Positions 40,291 to 48,067 of a stretch of 61,769 nt of DNA are shown here, one piece after another. Positions within the stretch are counted from its first letter, which is position 1; the number at the start of each line of letters is the position of its first letter. The stretch comes from Desulfovibrio sp. OttesenSCG-928-C06 (lineage in GTDB: Bacteria > Desulfobacterota > Desulfovibrionia > Desulfovibrionales > Desulfovibrionaceae), in NCBI GenBank assembly GCA_030267065.1, contig JAJDJF010000003.1, forward strand, positions 1 through 61,769. The letters are read 5' to 3'. The notes under the pieces are model-generated. The model was not told where the DNA came from. It made no database searches and saw only the letters and a program-made list of their open reading frames with translations. Both the position numbers and the translations under genes were made by a program.

Positions 40291-40843
40291 GGTCTGCACC
40301 CTCCACCGGTTCTTCACCTGCTACATGCGGCTCTTGCGGAGCGGTCGATGCGCCGGAACCGGGCAAGCCGGGGTACGGTAAAAGCGGGTCGCCTTCTTCC
40401 AGCCCATGCTTGAAGGTTTTAAGACGCTTAAAAAGCCATACCGGAACCACACCCGGCGCAAAGTCGTTCACATGATAAAGGGCAGACATGGCATCGCACA
40501 CGATGAGGTAAAAGCAGAAAGCGCCCGTCATGGTGATAAAGCCGCCCGTCTGCAAGCCCCAGTCTGCAACGCTGGTGATGCACAGGGCCATGCTGTAGCC
40601 CACAAACTTGGCTATGCCCTTTTTTACGCCCGACCAGCGAAAGTCGTCTTTACGCCAGGCGCAGGAAGCACCCAGCACAAAGTCAATAACCATAAGAACA
40701 ACAACACACTTAACCGCCGGGTGCGTCATGCCGAACAGCGAACCCATCAAGGCCACAAGCGTAGCCAGTACCGCCTTGAGGGAGGCGGCACTGATAAGGC
40801 TTTGCCAAAAGGCCTGCGCGTACTGCATCCAACTATCCGACAT
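40283..40843 (-). CDS. Phage holin (holin 4-like superfamily)
   Basis: 186 residues with about three to four hydrophobic segments (LKAVLATLVALMGSLFGM, VKCVVVLMVIDFVLGASCAW, IAKFVGYSMALCITSVADWGL, GFITMTGAFCFYLIVCDAMSAL). The DFVLGASCAWRKDDFRWSGVKKGIAKFVGY loop resembles the holin_4 (TcdE/phage lysis) family. Forms inner-membrane lesions that time lysis. Hydrophilic C-terminal tail of 45 residues. Confidence 0.85.
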   Translation of the reverse strand: MSDSWMQYAQAFWQSLISAASLKAVLATLVALMGSLFGMTHPAVKCVVVLMVIDFVLGASCAWRKDDFRWSGVKKGIAKFVGYSMALCITSVADWGLQTGGFITMTGAFCFYLIVCDAMSALYHVNDFAPGVVPVWLFKRLKTFKHGLEEGDPLLPYPGLPGSGASTAPQEPHVAGEEPVEGADHE

Positions 40844-40860
40844 AACGCACCCGGTTACGG

Positions 40861-41175
40861 TTAGACGTTGATTTTGACTTCTACAGTGGTTGCACCGGCG
40901 GCGGCATCCATCCAGGCGATACCGGCGGGCAGGTCGCCAACTTCGGCAGTGATTTTGCCGTCTACGCCAAGGTAAACGCGCTTGCCCACGGCAATGGCCG
41001 CAGCATCCTTGGCAAGCTCAAAAACGCCCTCGGGGTGGTACACGCCAAGCTCGTTAGCGGCATAATCGGCAGAGGCAACGCCCACCATTTCGCCAATAAC
41101 CACAATGTCGCCGCCTTTTACGGCGTCGGGGCAGGCGTACTTGATGCGCTTGCCGTCATTGATTTTGTTTTGCAT
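40861..41175 (-). CDS. Capsid decoration/cement protein (DUF2190-like)
   Basis: 104 residues. IKYACPDAVKGGDIVVIGEMVGVASADYAANELGVYHPEGVFELAKDAAAIAVGKRVYLGVDGKITAEVG is typical of the DUF2190 family encoded next to the major capsid gene. All-beta, small, Ala/Gly/Val-rich; likely stabilises the mature head. Separated from the capsid gene by a 22-bp perfect hairpin. Confidence 0.85.
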   Translation of the reverse strand: MQNKINDGKRIKYACPDAVKGGDIVVIGEMVGVASADYAANELGVYHPEGVFELAKDAAAIAVGKRVYLGVDGKITAEVGDLPAGIAWMDAAAGATTVEVKINV

Positions 41176-41227
41176 TTTAAACTCCTTAATCCGCGCTAAA
41201 ACTGCGGAAATTGTTCTCTGGCAAGGA

Positions 41228-41290
41228 AAAGGCCGCTTGCAGTCCGGGGATAGTACCCCATAGTACAGCCCCGGACTGCAAGCGGCCTTT
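41228..41290 (-). terminator. 22-bp perfect hairpin between capsid and decoration genes
   Basis: AAAGGCCGCTTGCAGTCCGG (and GG) at 41228-41249 pairs exactly with 41269-41290 across a 19-nt loop. On the minus strand it is followed by TTTCCTTGCC, a poor uridine tract. It may partially terminate, or protect the capsid message 3' end, setting capsid/decoration stoichiometry. Confidence 0.65.
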
Positions 41291-41320
41291 GACGCAGTCC
41301 AGAGGGCAATTTACGCAGTT

Positions 41321-42970
41321 TTAGGCATCGCCACGGGCGAGGGTGTGCCAGCTCATAGCCTTGGCTCCGGCATCAATGCGCACCTTGGTGCGAATGCCGT
41401 CTACGCTAAAGCCGTTTTCCACTTCCATAAACGGCTCCTTGTTGCCGTTAAGGAAGTACACCACCACGGTACGACCCTTGGGGCCAGCCAAGTAAACGGT
41501 GGTGCCGCTTACCACATCAAGGCGGTGTTCAAAAATCTTGGTAAAGAAAGTGCCACCGTAGGGGTTATAGACCAGCGGATTAGCCTGCGTGCCGATGATG
41601 TTTTGCCCGGCAAGCTGCGTGTTAAAGAACTGCGTTGCAGCAGTTTCAAGCGCCACCGGGGCAATGTAGAACTGAGGAGTTACCGAAATGGGCTTGCCCA
41701 TCTTGCTGCGCTGGGTCTTCATGCCCGTAACCATATTGCCAAGCCCCTGCACGGTGGGCACACCGCCGGAACCGGCGTAGAGGTTGCTGTGCTGGGCGCC
41801 GAAAAGCGGATATTTATCGCCCATGTTGGGGTTACTGGTGAGCGCTGCGTAAGCGATATCGCCAATTTTGCGCGAACAGGCTTCACCATACAGGCGCGGC
41901 AGAACGGTCAGGGCCGAAAGGTCGTCGTTGATGATGGACTGGCGAGAGATGACAAGAGATTTGCCGAAAGTGCCGATTTTGTATTCCTCGGTAGATTCGC
42001 CAAGCTTGCCGTTGCGGTATTCGTCGTCTTCTTTGATCTCATCAAGCTCAAGGCTGCTATCAAGCGCTACAGCGGTATGGGTTTTGAAGTCCGTCACCGA
42101 ACCTTCACCGCACCACAGGGGCCAGGTTTCTGGCTGTTGCTCGTAAGTCTCCACCAGGGTACGGCGCGAGGTTTCTATCAGCAGCGTGGGCAGGTCAGTG
42201 GTGGTAAGGGCGCGGCCAACCATGTGCATGGTATCTTCACGGTCGCCAACCTTCTGGCCGGAATTCTTCAAAAATTCACGCGCCAGACCAGAAAGACTGA
42301 GGCTGCGCAGGCCATAGCCGTTATCGGGGGTGTTTTCAGGAACCTCATGCCCGCAACGCAGGCCAAGGGCTTCGGACGCGGCAGAGTAAAAACGCTGCTG
42401 CTCCGTCCTGCCGGTGGATACGGTAAAGCCTTGCGGTTTTCCGGTACTATTGCTGATGGACATATCAAAACACCTTGCTTTGGCGGCGTTAATGCCAACG
42501 CCGGTTAAAATGAACTCTTTTTCCATATCTTCCGGCAGGTTCATATGGCGGCAAAAGCCCTGAATTTCGGCAATGCGCTCGCGCTCGGCGGTCAAAAGCG
42601 CGTCCCGGTCAAGGGGAACGGAACGGGAGCCGCTCTTTTTGCGCTTTTTTTCGCCCTTGGCCGAGTCCGCGCCGGATTCTTCATCGTCTTCGTTCTCGTC
42701 CGCGCGGGTGGTTTCGTCATCCGGCTCGTCATCATCCTCGCCGGAATCGGCGCGAGCGCCGGTGGGGGTGACAGAGCTATCAACCGGGGCGAGGTTTTCG
42801 CCTTCTTCGCCGGTGATTTTGCCTTCTTCAAGGTCGTCAGCCAGGCCGCGCAGGCCATTGACAGCTTGTGCGCGCAGGGCGGCAAAATCCAGTTCCAGCG
42901 GATCGGTTGCGTTTTTTGGGGCAGCGGCACGCTTTTTGGCGGTCTTTTTGCCGCCGGTAATCTTACTCAT
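41321..42970 (-). CDS. Internal start: scaffold-capsid product without protease
   Basis: AAGGAG lies 6 nt before an in-frame ATG at 42970 (MSKITGGKKTAKKRAAAPKN), exactly at the protease/scaffold boundary. Initiation here would yield a 549-residue scaffold-capsid protein in excess over the protease fusion, which is the stoichiometry a head needs. Inferred from the site only. Confidence 0.6.
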   Translation of the reverse strand: MSKITGGKKTAKKRAAAPKNATDPLELDFAALRAQAVNGLRGLADDLEEGKITGEEGENLAPVDSSVTPTGARADSGEDDDEPDDETTRADENEDDEESGADSAKGEKKRKKSGSRSVPLDRDALLTAERERIAEIQGFCRHMNLPEDMEKEFILTGVGINAAKARCFDMSISNSTGKPQGFTVSTGRTEQQRFYSAASEALGLRCGHEVPENTPDNGYGLRSLSLSGLAREFLKNSGQKVGDREDTMHMVGRALTTTDLPTLLIETSRRTLVETYEQQPETWPLWCGEGSVTDFKTHTAVALDSSLELDEIKEDDEYRNGKLGESTEEYKIGTFGKSLVISRQSIINDDLSALTVLPRLYGEACSRKIGDIAYAALTSNPNMGDKYPLFGAQHSNLYAGSGGVPTVQGLGNMVTGMKTQRSKMGKPISVTPQFYIAPVALETAATQFFNTQLAGQNIIGTQANPLVYNPYGGTFFTKIFEHRLDVVSGTTVYLAGPKGRTVVVYFLNGNKEPFMEVENGFSVDGIRTKVRIDAGAKAMSWHTLARGDA

Positions 42971-43657
42971 GGCGTTCTCCTTATGGGATTGCGGGGAGTT
43001 ATCCGGGTTTTGCCCGGCGGCGTTACCGGGCCGGTTATTCATTTCACGAAATTTGGCATTGGAATCGGCCCCAATGGGGCAAAGGGAAAGTTCAAAGGGC
43101 GTCCACTCGGTAGCTATGCGCAGGGGGCCCACGTACTCCACATCTTCCACCACGGCGCGCTGGCCTTCTTCCAGCCACATGTACTCGTTGACGGAGTAGC
43201 CGATGGAAACATCGGTGATGTGGCCGTCCCTGGTATCTTGCCAGGGCTTTTCGGCAAACTGCGAGTAGTGGGCGCGGCCTATGAGCGCCGGTTCCTGCCC
43301 GCCTGCGGCATTGGCCCACTGCATAACGGCAGCGTCACGGAACGAACCGAGAACGTCCTCGACACTGGCCCGGTTGTGCGCGTCCAAAAAAACGAGCTGG
43401 CGGCTTTCAGGCAGGCGGCAACCAGACATGAGCAGCACTTCCGGCACAGCTTCCCACCTGTCCCAGTCCCACACATAGGCAAGAGCCTGAGTTGCGGCCA
43501 CCACTTCTATGGAACGGGTCTTTTCGTCCACGCTGCGCGGGCCTCGTGCGCCGTCCGGTCCAGAGGAAAGAACCGGAACAGCGCGCGAGGCCCGCAGGGG
43601 CTGCGGAGGCCGTACCAACACCATGGAGGTCGCGTCTGAGGAGCGTTTTTTTGACAT
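41321..43657 (-). CDS. Fused prohead protease / scaffold / major capsid protein
   Basis: 778 residues. Residues about 45-215 are an HK97-type (S78) prohead protease with His94 (FLDAHNR) and Ser151 (HITDVSIGYSV). A Lys-rich then very acidic segment (about 255-340, GEDDDEPDDETTRADENEDDEESG) looks like a scaffolding delta domain. Residues about 400-778 are an HK97-fold-type capsid (LARTLVETYEQQPETWPLW-like region; TEEYKIGTFGKSLVISRQSIINDDLSALTVLPRLYGEACSRK; ITVTPQ.Y.AP). Maturation would separate the parts. An in-frame internal Shine-Dalgarno and ATG follow the protease at 42970. Confidence 0.9.
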   Translation of the reverse strand: MSKKRSSDATSMVLVRPPQPLRASRAVPVLSSGPDGARGPRSVDEKTRSIEVVAATQALAYVWDWDRWEAVPEVLLMSGCRLPESRQLVFLDAHNRASVEDVLGSFRDAAVMQWANAAGGQEPALIGRAHYSQFAEKPWQDTRDGHITDVSIGYSVNEYMWLEEGQRAVVEDVEYVGPLRIATEWTPFELSLCPIGADSNAKFREMNNRPGNAAGQNPDNSPQSHKENAMSKITGGKKTAKKRAAAPKNATDPLELDFAALRAQAVNGLRGLADDLEEGKITGEEGENLAPVDSSVTPTGARADSGEDDDEPDDETTRADENEDDEESGADSAKGEKKRKKSGSRSVPLDRDALLTAERERIAEIQGFCRHMNLPEDMEKEFILTGVGINAAKARCFDMSISNSTGKPQGFTVSTGRTEQQRFYSAASEALGLRCGHEVPENTPDNGYGLRSLSLSGLAREFLKNSGQKVGDREDTMHMVGRALTTTDLPTLLIETSRRTLVETYEQQPETWPLWCGEGSVTDFKTHTAVALDSSLELDEIKEDDEYRNGKLGESTEEYKIGTFGKSLVISRQSIINDDLSALTVLPRLYGEACSRKIGDIAYAALTSNPNMGDKYPLFGAQHSNLYAGSGGVPTVQGLGNMVTGMKTQRSKMGKPISVTPQFYIAPVALETAATQFFNTQLAGQNIIGTQANPLVYNPYGGTFFTKIFEHRLDVVSGTTVYLAGPKGRTVVVYFLNGNKEPFMEVENGFSVDGIRTKVRIDAGAKAMSWHTLARGDA

Positions 43658-43663
43658 AAAAAT

Positions 43664-45310
43664 TTATCCTTCCAGTTCTTCTGCCCCGAGTTTGGCGGGG
43701 TTGTTGGCAAGTCCGGTATCGATATTGCGCATAGCCTGTAGAGGGTCGATACCGAGCGGACGGAGCATATCTGTCCATACAGCCCACTGCTGCACCACTT
43801 CTTCCGGGTCATCGCCACGGGCAAGAATGACCTGCTGCGGCGCTTTGGTCAGTGAAGTCATGGCGTCCACATCGGCCTTACCTTCACGCAGAGGGTCAAC
43901 GCTGGGCATACCAGCGGGAATAAACAGGGCCTTGCGGTAAAAGCCGGGGTTTTTAAAGTAACCGGGCAAATAGTCTTTGGTGGCCGCCTCTATATCGAGC
44001 CAGCGGTAGTACACCCGGCGCACAAAATGGTTTTCCATCCGGTACTTGTGCGGGGCTATGAGCTGTGCATGGTCGTTACGGCTGGCCTTGCTGGTGGAGT
44101 AGTTGATGCCGGTATAGTCACCGGACAGGATTTCATACGGAACATCAGCAACGACGCTAACCGTGCGGTTGCCGTGACGCTGAAAGCGGTCAAAAGAGTC
44201 ACCGGGGGAGTTGGGAGTGGGGGAAAATTCGACCTTTTCGCCCTCGCGCAGGTATTCGATAATGGCGTTTTCAAGGTTTTCTATGTCGTCACGCTCTTGA
44301 CTGGCACCTGCAATAGGTTTGCCGTCCGGCCCGCGCATGGCCATGCCGCGCATGGCCTGATACTCTGCCGGGTTGGGGCTGGTGATAAAGGCCAGCCACT
44401 TGGCCGCCATCTTAGCGCGGTCCAGCTCGGCCTGCGTGTAGTCGGACATATCTTTTGCCGTAAGAACAGCGGCAACAAAGGGGGAAACGCCGCGTAACTG
44501 CCCGGCCCGCAACATCTGGAAGCCGTGCAGCACGTTTGCGGCATCCTCGCTCCATACGTCCCACGAGTTGGAGAGGGAGGGGTCAGCCTGAAAGTGGTAG
44601 CGCAGCACCTTGCCGGTGCTGGTCTCGTACTCCACACCCTGAAAGACCGATACGCCGTCGCGCGATTCGGGCAGCGAGAGCGCCCAGGCGCAGAGTGCTT
44701 CCGCATCGTGCGCTTGCAGGGCCAGGGGGTGAAGGTTACGCCCGTGCGATGCAGGGCGGCGCACAAAGCGGAACAGGAACTCGCCGTTTTCCATAAGCTG
44801 GCGCTGCGCAAGCTGCTGCATCTCGTAAAAGTGGAGCTTACCGGCTATGTCGCAGGTTTCCATCCATGCGCGAAAGCGGGTTTCTATCTCACGGCGCAGG
44901 CGGTGGTTTGGTGTGCCGTCCTCGTGCGTGACAAGGCTTTGAAAGCGGCTGCCCTTGCCCACCACAAAGGCCACGGTGGAGTTGACCGCGCGCACAAAGG
45001 GCGGGAAGTTACGCACCAAATCGCGCACACGGGCGCGCAAAAGCGGGGTGGCGGCGGCAATAAGGCGGTTTACATCCTGCCCGCCGGGATACCAGTTGCC
45101 GATCAAAGAGGATGAAGACGCAGCCAGATAGCGCTGCGAAAGCGGACCGCCCGCATAACTTGCGGCGCGGTTAAAATTTGCGGATACGCGCGATGAATTG
45201 GTGTGGTAATTTTCAAGCAAAAAGCGCTTGAAATCTTCACGCTCGCGCTGTTTGCGGCGGGATGTGAAGATACCGCCCAAAGACTTGAGAGCCCCGGCAA
45301 GAACGGCCAT
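43664..45310 (-). CDS. Lambda-family phage portal protein
   Basis: 548 residues. ARVRDLVRNFPPFVRAVNSTVAFVVGKGSRFQ, AELDRAKMAAKWLAFITSPNP, VPYEILSGDYTGINYSTSKASRNDHAQ and FVRRVYYRWLDIEAATKDYLPGYFKNPGFYRKA are diagnostic of the lambda gpB-type portal. Forms the dodecameric vertex for DNA packaging. Ends 6 bp before the protease-capsid gene. Confidence 0.95.
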   Translation of the reverse strand: MAVLAGALKSLGGIFTSRRKQREREDFKRFLLENYHTNSSRVSANFNRAASYAGGPLSQRYLAASSSSLIGNWYPGGQDVNRLIAAATPLLRARVRDLVRNFPPFVRAVNSTVAFVVGKGSRFQSLVTHEDGTPNHRLRREIETRFRAWMETCDIAGKLHFYEMQQLAQRQLMENGEFLFRFVRRPASHGRNLHPLALQAHDAEALCAWALSLPESRDGVSVFQGVEYETSTGKVLRYHFQADPSLSNSWDVWSEDAANVLHGFQMLRAGQLRGVSPFVAAVLTAKDMSDYTQAELDRAKMAAKWLAFITSPNPAEYQAMRGMAMRGPDGKPIAGASQERDDIENLENAIIEYLREGEKVEFSPTPNSPGDSFDRFQRHGNRTVSVVADVPYEILSGDYTGINYSTSKASRNDHAQLIAPHKYRMENHFVRRVYYRWLDIEAATKDYLPGYFKNPGFYRKALFIPAGMPSVDPLREGKADVDAMTSLTKAPQQVILARGDDPEEVVQQWAVWTDMLRPLGIDPLQAMRNIDTGLANNPAKLGAEELEG

Positions 45311-45552
45311 TAGCCCCTACCCCCTTGCCCCGCGCGGGTACGCCCACGGTAAAGGGGAATGCCGGATTCTTTGACAGCCTCATCTTCCACCCACTTGTAG
45401 AGATCCATGAACTCGTCAAGAGAGCGGTAAGAGACGGAACGCACGCCGTTGGGGCCGGGTACGGAGTAAGAACTCATGGTACGCCATGCGCCAGAGGCAA
45501 GGTCTGCCTTCATATCTGCGAGCAAGGCGCTCCAGGTGGTGAACTCTGCCAT
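45310..45552 (-). CDS. Small head-tail connector protein, gpW-like
   Basis: 80 residues from 45552 (GGAG 8 nt upstream; an earlier in-frame ATG at 45591 would run through a stem-loop). TTWSALLADMKADLASGAWRTMSSYSVPGPNGVRSVSYRSLDEFMDLYKWVEDEA resembles the small lambda gpW-type connectors encoded before the portal. The stop codon overlaps the portal start by one base. Confidence 0.65.
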   Translation of the reverse strand: MAEFTTWSALLADMKADLASGAWRTMSSYSVPGPNGVRSVSYRSLDEFMDLYKWVEDEAVKESGIPLYRGRTRAGQGGRG

Positions 45553-45572
45553 AAAATACGCTCCGTTCGGGT

Positions 45573-45611
45573 TAGCGCATGCAATTTCCACATTGAAAAT
45601 TGCATGCGCTA
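45573..45611 (-). promoter_or_regulatory. 15-bp hairpin ahead of the connector gene
   Basis: TAGCGCATGCAATTT / AAATTGCATGCGCTA, 9-nt loop, immediately upstream of the connector's ribosome site. It is too far from a uridine tract to be a good terminator. Just beyond (45658-45700) are short tandem repeats of the form TTTTTCCCGG. Possibly an RNA-processing or packaging-related element. Confidence 0.4.
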
Positions 45612-45704
45612 CCTCACGGTTAGCAGTATTTAGGGCTTAAAGTGAAGTGGGTTGCGAGTTTTTCCCGTTAATTCCCGGTTTTTCCCTGTTTTTCCCGGTT
45701 TGGG

Positions 45705-45971
45705 TTAAAGGCTATGCTCATGCCTGCCCCCAAGCGTGATAATGCGGTGTACCGGCGCGGACGGATTTTCAAAATGCAGACTGAGGTTAGGGTCCAACAA
45801 CGAAAGCGCGTCCCATATGGCAGACATGCGGGTTATGGCCTCGGTAGTAAAAGCCTGCACAAACTCTGGCGAGGGCGCGCCGTAAGCGGAGGCGAACAAC
45901 TCACAGCCAAGCTGCTTGCCGGGTTCCGGCACTGGTGGCAGGGCCGGTAAAAACATGGCTACATTACGCAT
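45705..45971 (-). CDS. Small phage protein downstream of ligase (88 aa)
   Basis: Starts at 45971 with GGGAGG upstream and overlaps the ligase stop by 8 bp. MRNVAMFLPALPPVPEPGKQ and then AFTTEAITRMSAIWDALSLLDPNLSLHFENPS. No family recognised. The tight coupling to the ligase gene is the best reason to accept it. Confidence 0.55.
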   Translation of the reverse strand: MRNVAMFLPALPPVPEPGKQLGCELFASAYGAPSPEFVQAFTTEAITRMSAIWDALSLLDPNLSLHFENPSAPVHRIITLGGRHEHSL

Positions 45972-46824
45972 AAGCCACCTCCCGCACAGCGGCGGCGCTA
46001 ACGTCAAGGCGGCTGCGCAGCCCGGCAAAGGTGGGGAAGCGCGGCTTATCCTTTACGCCGACCGGGAAGTGGCGGTAACGGGCAAGCTGGCCGATCATGG
46101 CATCGCCCTTGCGCCAGAACTTGCGGCGTTCTTCGTCCGTAAGGCCAGCGCCAAGGCTGAATTCTACGCCGCTTTGCACATCGCGCACGTTAAAAGCGCC
46201 CAGGGTTTCTTCTACCGTGCCATCGGCACGCACAAGGCGCTCCAGCCCGGTTATAACGGCCTCGGCATCTTCAAAGCGCTTCAGCTTTAAAAGCTCGCCA
46301 CTCCTGGCGGTGGCGCGGCCGTGCTTGTAAAGGGCGTCCGGGTCGCGCAGCATTACGCCCTCAAACCCGGCAGAGAGGCAGGCGGCTTCGTACTCGCGCA
46401 AATCGCAGCTACTATAGAGCATGTGCTGATCCAGCAGTTGTACGTCCGGCTCGTAAAGGCCGCGCTTAAAGCTGATTATGTGCGGCGCATAGCGCTTGCT
46501 GTAAGGGAACGAGCCAAGATGCCACCAGTCGAACACATAAAAAGTGACTTGCGGCTCACCTTCCCGGCTCATAATGCCGCTTTGCGAAAGGCGAAAACAA
46601 TCGGGCGCGCACGAATCGCCCACCACCAGCTCGCCGTCAAAGCCGTTAAGATGCCCAAAGCGGTTTTGCACATGCAGGTTAGGAATAGGCTTGCCAGAGC
46701 GCGAATAAACCACGCCATCCATGACAATAGCGCGGATGCCGTCAATCTTGGGCGATGCCATAAGGGGAAAATGCAGGGAATTGAAGTCGGCCTTTGCAGC
46801 CAGAAGGGGGTGAAACTTGGTCAT
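45964..46824 (-). CDS. ATP-dependent DNA ligase (phage type)
   Basis: 286 residues. Motif I is SPKIDGIRA with the adenylated Lys26, motif III FDGELVVGD, motif IV GFEGVMLRDP, motif V LLKLKRFEDAEAVI. An OB-fold domain follows (about 195-286). Unexpectedly placed inside the head-gene operon, upstream of the connector and downstream of the terminase and moron block. Its message begins with a structured leader that can pair with the Shine-Dalgarno. Confidence 0.92.
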   Translation of the reverse strand: MTKFHPLLAAKADFNSLHFPLMASPKIDGIRAIVMDGVVYSRSGKPIPNLHVQNRFGHLNGFDGELVVGDSCAPDCFRLSQSGIMSREGEPQVTFYVFDWWHLGSFPYSKRYAPHIISFKRGLYEPDVQLLDQHMLYSSCDLREYEAACLSAGFEGVMLRDPDALYKHGRATARSGELLKLKRFEDAEAVITGLERLVRADGTVEETLGAFNVRDVQSGVEFSLGAGLTDEERRKFWRKGDAMIGQLARYRHFPVGVKDKPRFPTFAGLRSRLDVSAAAVREVAYA

Positions 46825-46956
46825 GGTGGGACTCCTATTGTTTTACGAATTGGCATCTTCAAAATAAAAAATGCCGGGTGTTCGTAACAGCCAATAGGAG
46901 CTGCTGTCCGCCTTTAGGCCAAAGCCCTGGACATATCGGACACACCCGGCAAAAAA
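46825..46956 (-). promoter_or_regulatory. Structured leader of the ligase gene with alternative folds
   Basis: Fold 1 on the minus strand: GCCGGGTGT (46950-46942) with ACACCCGGC (46881-46873), enclosing two helices (GTCCG/CGGAC and AGCAGC/GCTGTT), followed by ATTTTTTATTTT: a terminator-like three-way junction. Fold 2: CTCCTATTG (46900-46892) and TTACGAA (46887-46881) pair with TTCGTAA and CAATAGGAG (46849-46832), the latter being the ligase Shine-Dalgarno, with GGCAT/ATGCC nested inside. The two folds share 46873-46881 and exclude each other. Confidence 0.55.
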
Positions 46957-47129
46957 ATTACCGTTAGCCCCTCTACGGGCAGAAAGCGCTGGCAAAAAGG
47001 CGCAAAAAAAGCCAATGCTTTCGGGTCGGCGTGTCCGCCTATTGTTGGTGTTACGAGCACCGTTGTGAAAAGATCGGCTAAAATAAAAAAATAGTCAAGG
47101 GCTATTTCTCTGCTCAGTTCAGTAAATGG

Positions 47130-47158
47130 TTGCCATACTATAGCGTGAGGATTAATAA
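47130..47158 (+). promoter_or_regulatory. Candidate promoter for the moron cassette
   Basis: TTGCCA (47130), a 17-bp spacer and TAATAA (47153), 33 bp before the first moron start. A GGAGGAAG ribosome site lies at about 47181. The AT-rich segment also contains an AAATAG/CTATTT hairpin at 47089-47107. Nothing else is seen in 46957-47129 except the upstream repeats discussed with the ligase leader. Confidence 0.5.
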
Positions 47159-47190
47159 TTACGCCAAACTTATACAGTACGGAGGAAGAA

Positions 47191-47514
47191 ATGAAAAAAC
47201 TGTTCCACGTAGCGGCTATTACGTTGGTTTTGCTACTGGGCGCAGCGCACCCGGCGCTGACAGCGAACGCCCCTAACGTTAATATAAACGGCTATTGTGC
47301 AGAGATGGCGCAGATGCTTAACGGAGGCTCGCAAATAGAGCTTATGTGCCGCAATGAAGAAAAAGCAGCCCAGCAGCGGGTGCAAGTAATGCAGGCATCA
47401 GACAGAGCCACGCAGTATTGTATGGAGATGGCACGTGTGATTAACACGGGCTACACTCTTTACGAAACTTGCCTGCAAGAAGAAACAAAGGCAGAACGCG
47501 CTCTGGGGCGCTAA
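47191..47514 (+). CDS. Moron gene 1: secreted small Cys-containing protein
   Basis: 107 residues with a Sec signal peptide (MKKLFHVAAITLVLLLGAAH...ALTA, cleavage about residue 25). The mature part has four Cys in two similar units (INGYCAEMAQMLNGGSQIELMC and ATQYCMEMARVINTGYTLYETC), suggesting an internal duplication with paired disulfides. Excellent GGAGGAAG ribosome site. Transcribed against the late operon; probably expressed from the lysogen. Function unknown. Confidence 0.75.
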   Translation: MKKLFHVAAITLVLLLGAAHPALTANAPNVNINGYCAEMAQMLNGGSQIELMCRNEEKAAQQRVQVMQASDRATQYCMEMARVINTGYTLYETCLQEETKAERALGR

Positions 47515-47535
47515 TCCACTAGAACGGAGTAAGAC

Positions 47536-48018
47536 ATGGCTGATAACTGTACCCTGTGTGGTAAAAAACTGGGTGGCATAATGGGCGAGACGCCCGCTTC
47601 CGGCATGCTGGTAAGCGAATGCGCCAAGCACGGAGTTGATGCCAAGGTAATGTGTACACGCTGCGCAGAAGGAGAGATAGAACGCGTTACAAACGATGCC
47701 GCAGCCATAGCCGCCAGCAAAGACCCTAAAAACAGCGTGATAATATCTACATCCGACCTAAAAAAAGAATACAAGATTTTGGATACAGTTTTTGCCATTG
47801 ACGCGCACCAGGAAGGCTTTTTCGCAGGTGCTGCCGACCCGGCTAAGGCATTCAATGGTGTAAAAGAACAGTTAAAGACCAAATGCGTGAACCTTGGTGG
47901 CAACGCGGTAATATCCTGCCAATTCGAATACAGGGTAGCTACCGGCGAGGGCCTGTTTGGCGGAGCCAAACAGGTAATGGAGATATTCGCATACGGAACA
48001 GTAGTTAAGTTTATATAA
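47536..48018 (+). CDS. Moron gene 2: zinc-ribbon plus YbjQ-like domain protein
   Basis: 160 residues. N-terminal zinc ribbon (CTLCGKK...ECAKHG...CTRC) followed by a domain similar to YbjQ/DUF74 (YKILDTVFAIDA...VNLGGNAVISCQFEYRVATG...MEIFAYGTVVKF). These domains form pentameric beta-barrel rings; some are proposed metal binders. Follows moron 1 by 21 bp and ends at a strong terminator. Confidence 0.75.
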   Translation: MADNCTLCGKKLGGIMGETPASGMLVSECAKHGVDAKVMCTRCAEGEIERVTNDAAAIAASKDPKNSVIISTSDLKKEYKILDTVFAIDAHQEGFFAGAADPAKAFNGVKEQLKTKCVNLGGNAVISCQFEYRVATGEGLFGGAKQVMEIFAYGTVVKFI

Positions 48019-48062
48019 CAAAACACGCCTCCCAGATACCAACGGGAGGCGTGTTTTGTTTT
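48018..48062. terminator. Strong bidirectional terminator closing the moron cassette
   Basis: A 16-bp perfect stem (ACAAAACACGCCTCCC with its complement at 48044-48059) and T-rich flanks on both sides. It insulates the morons and would also affect the leftward late message coming from the terminase gene. Confidence 0.9.
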
Positions 48063-48067
48063 AGACA

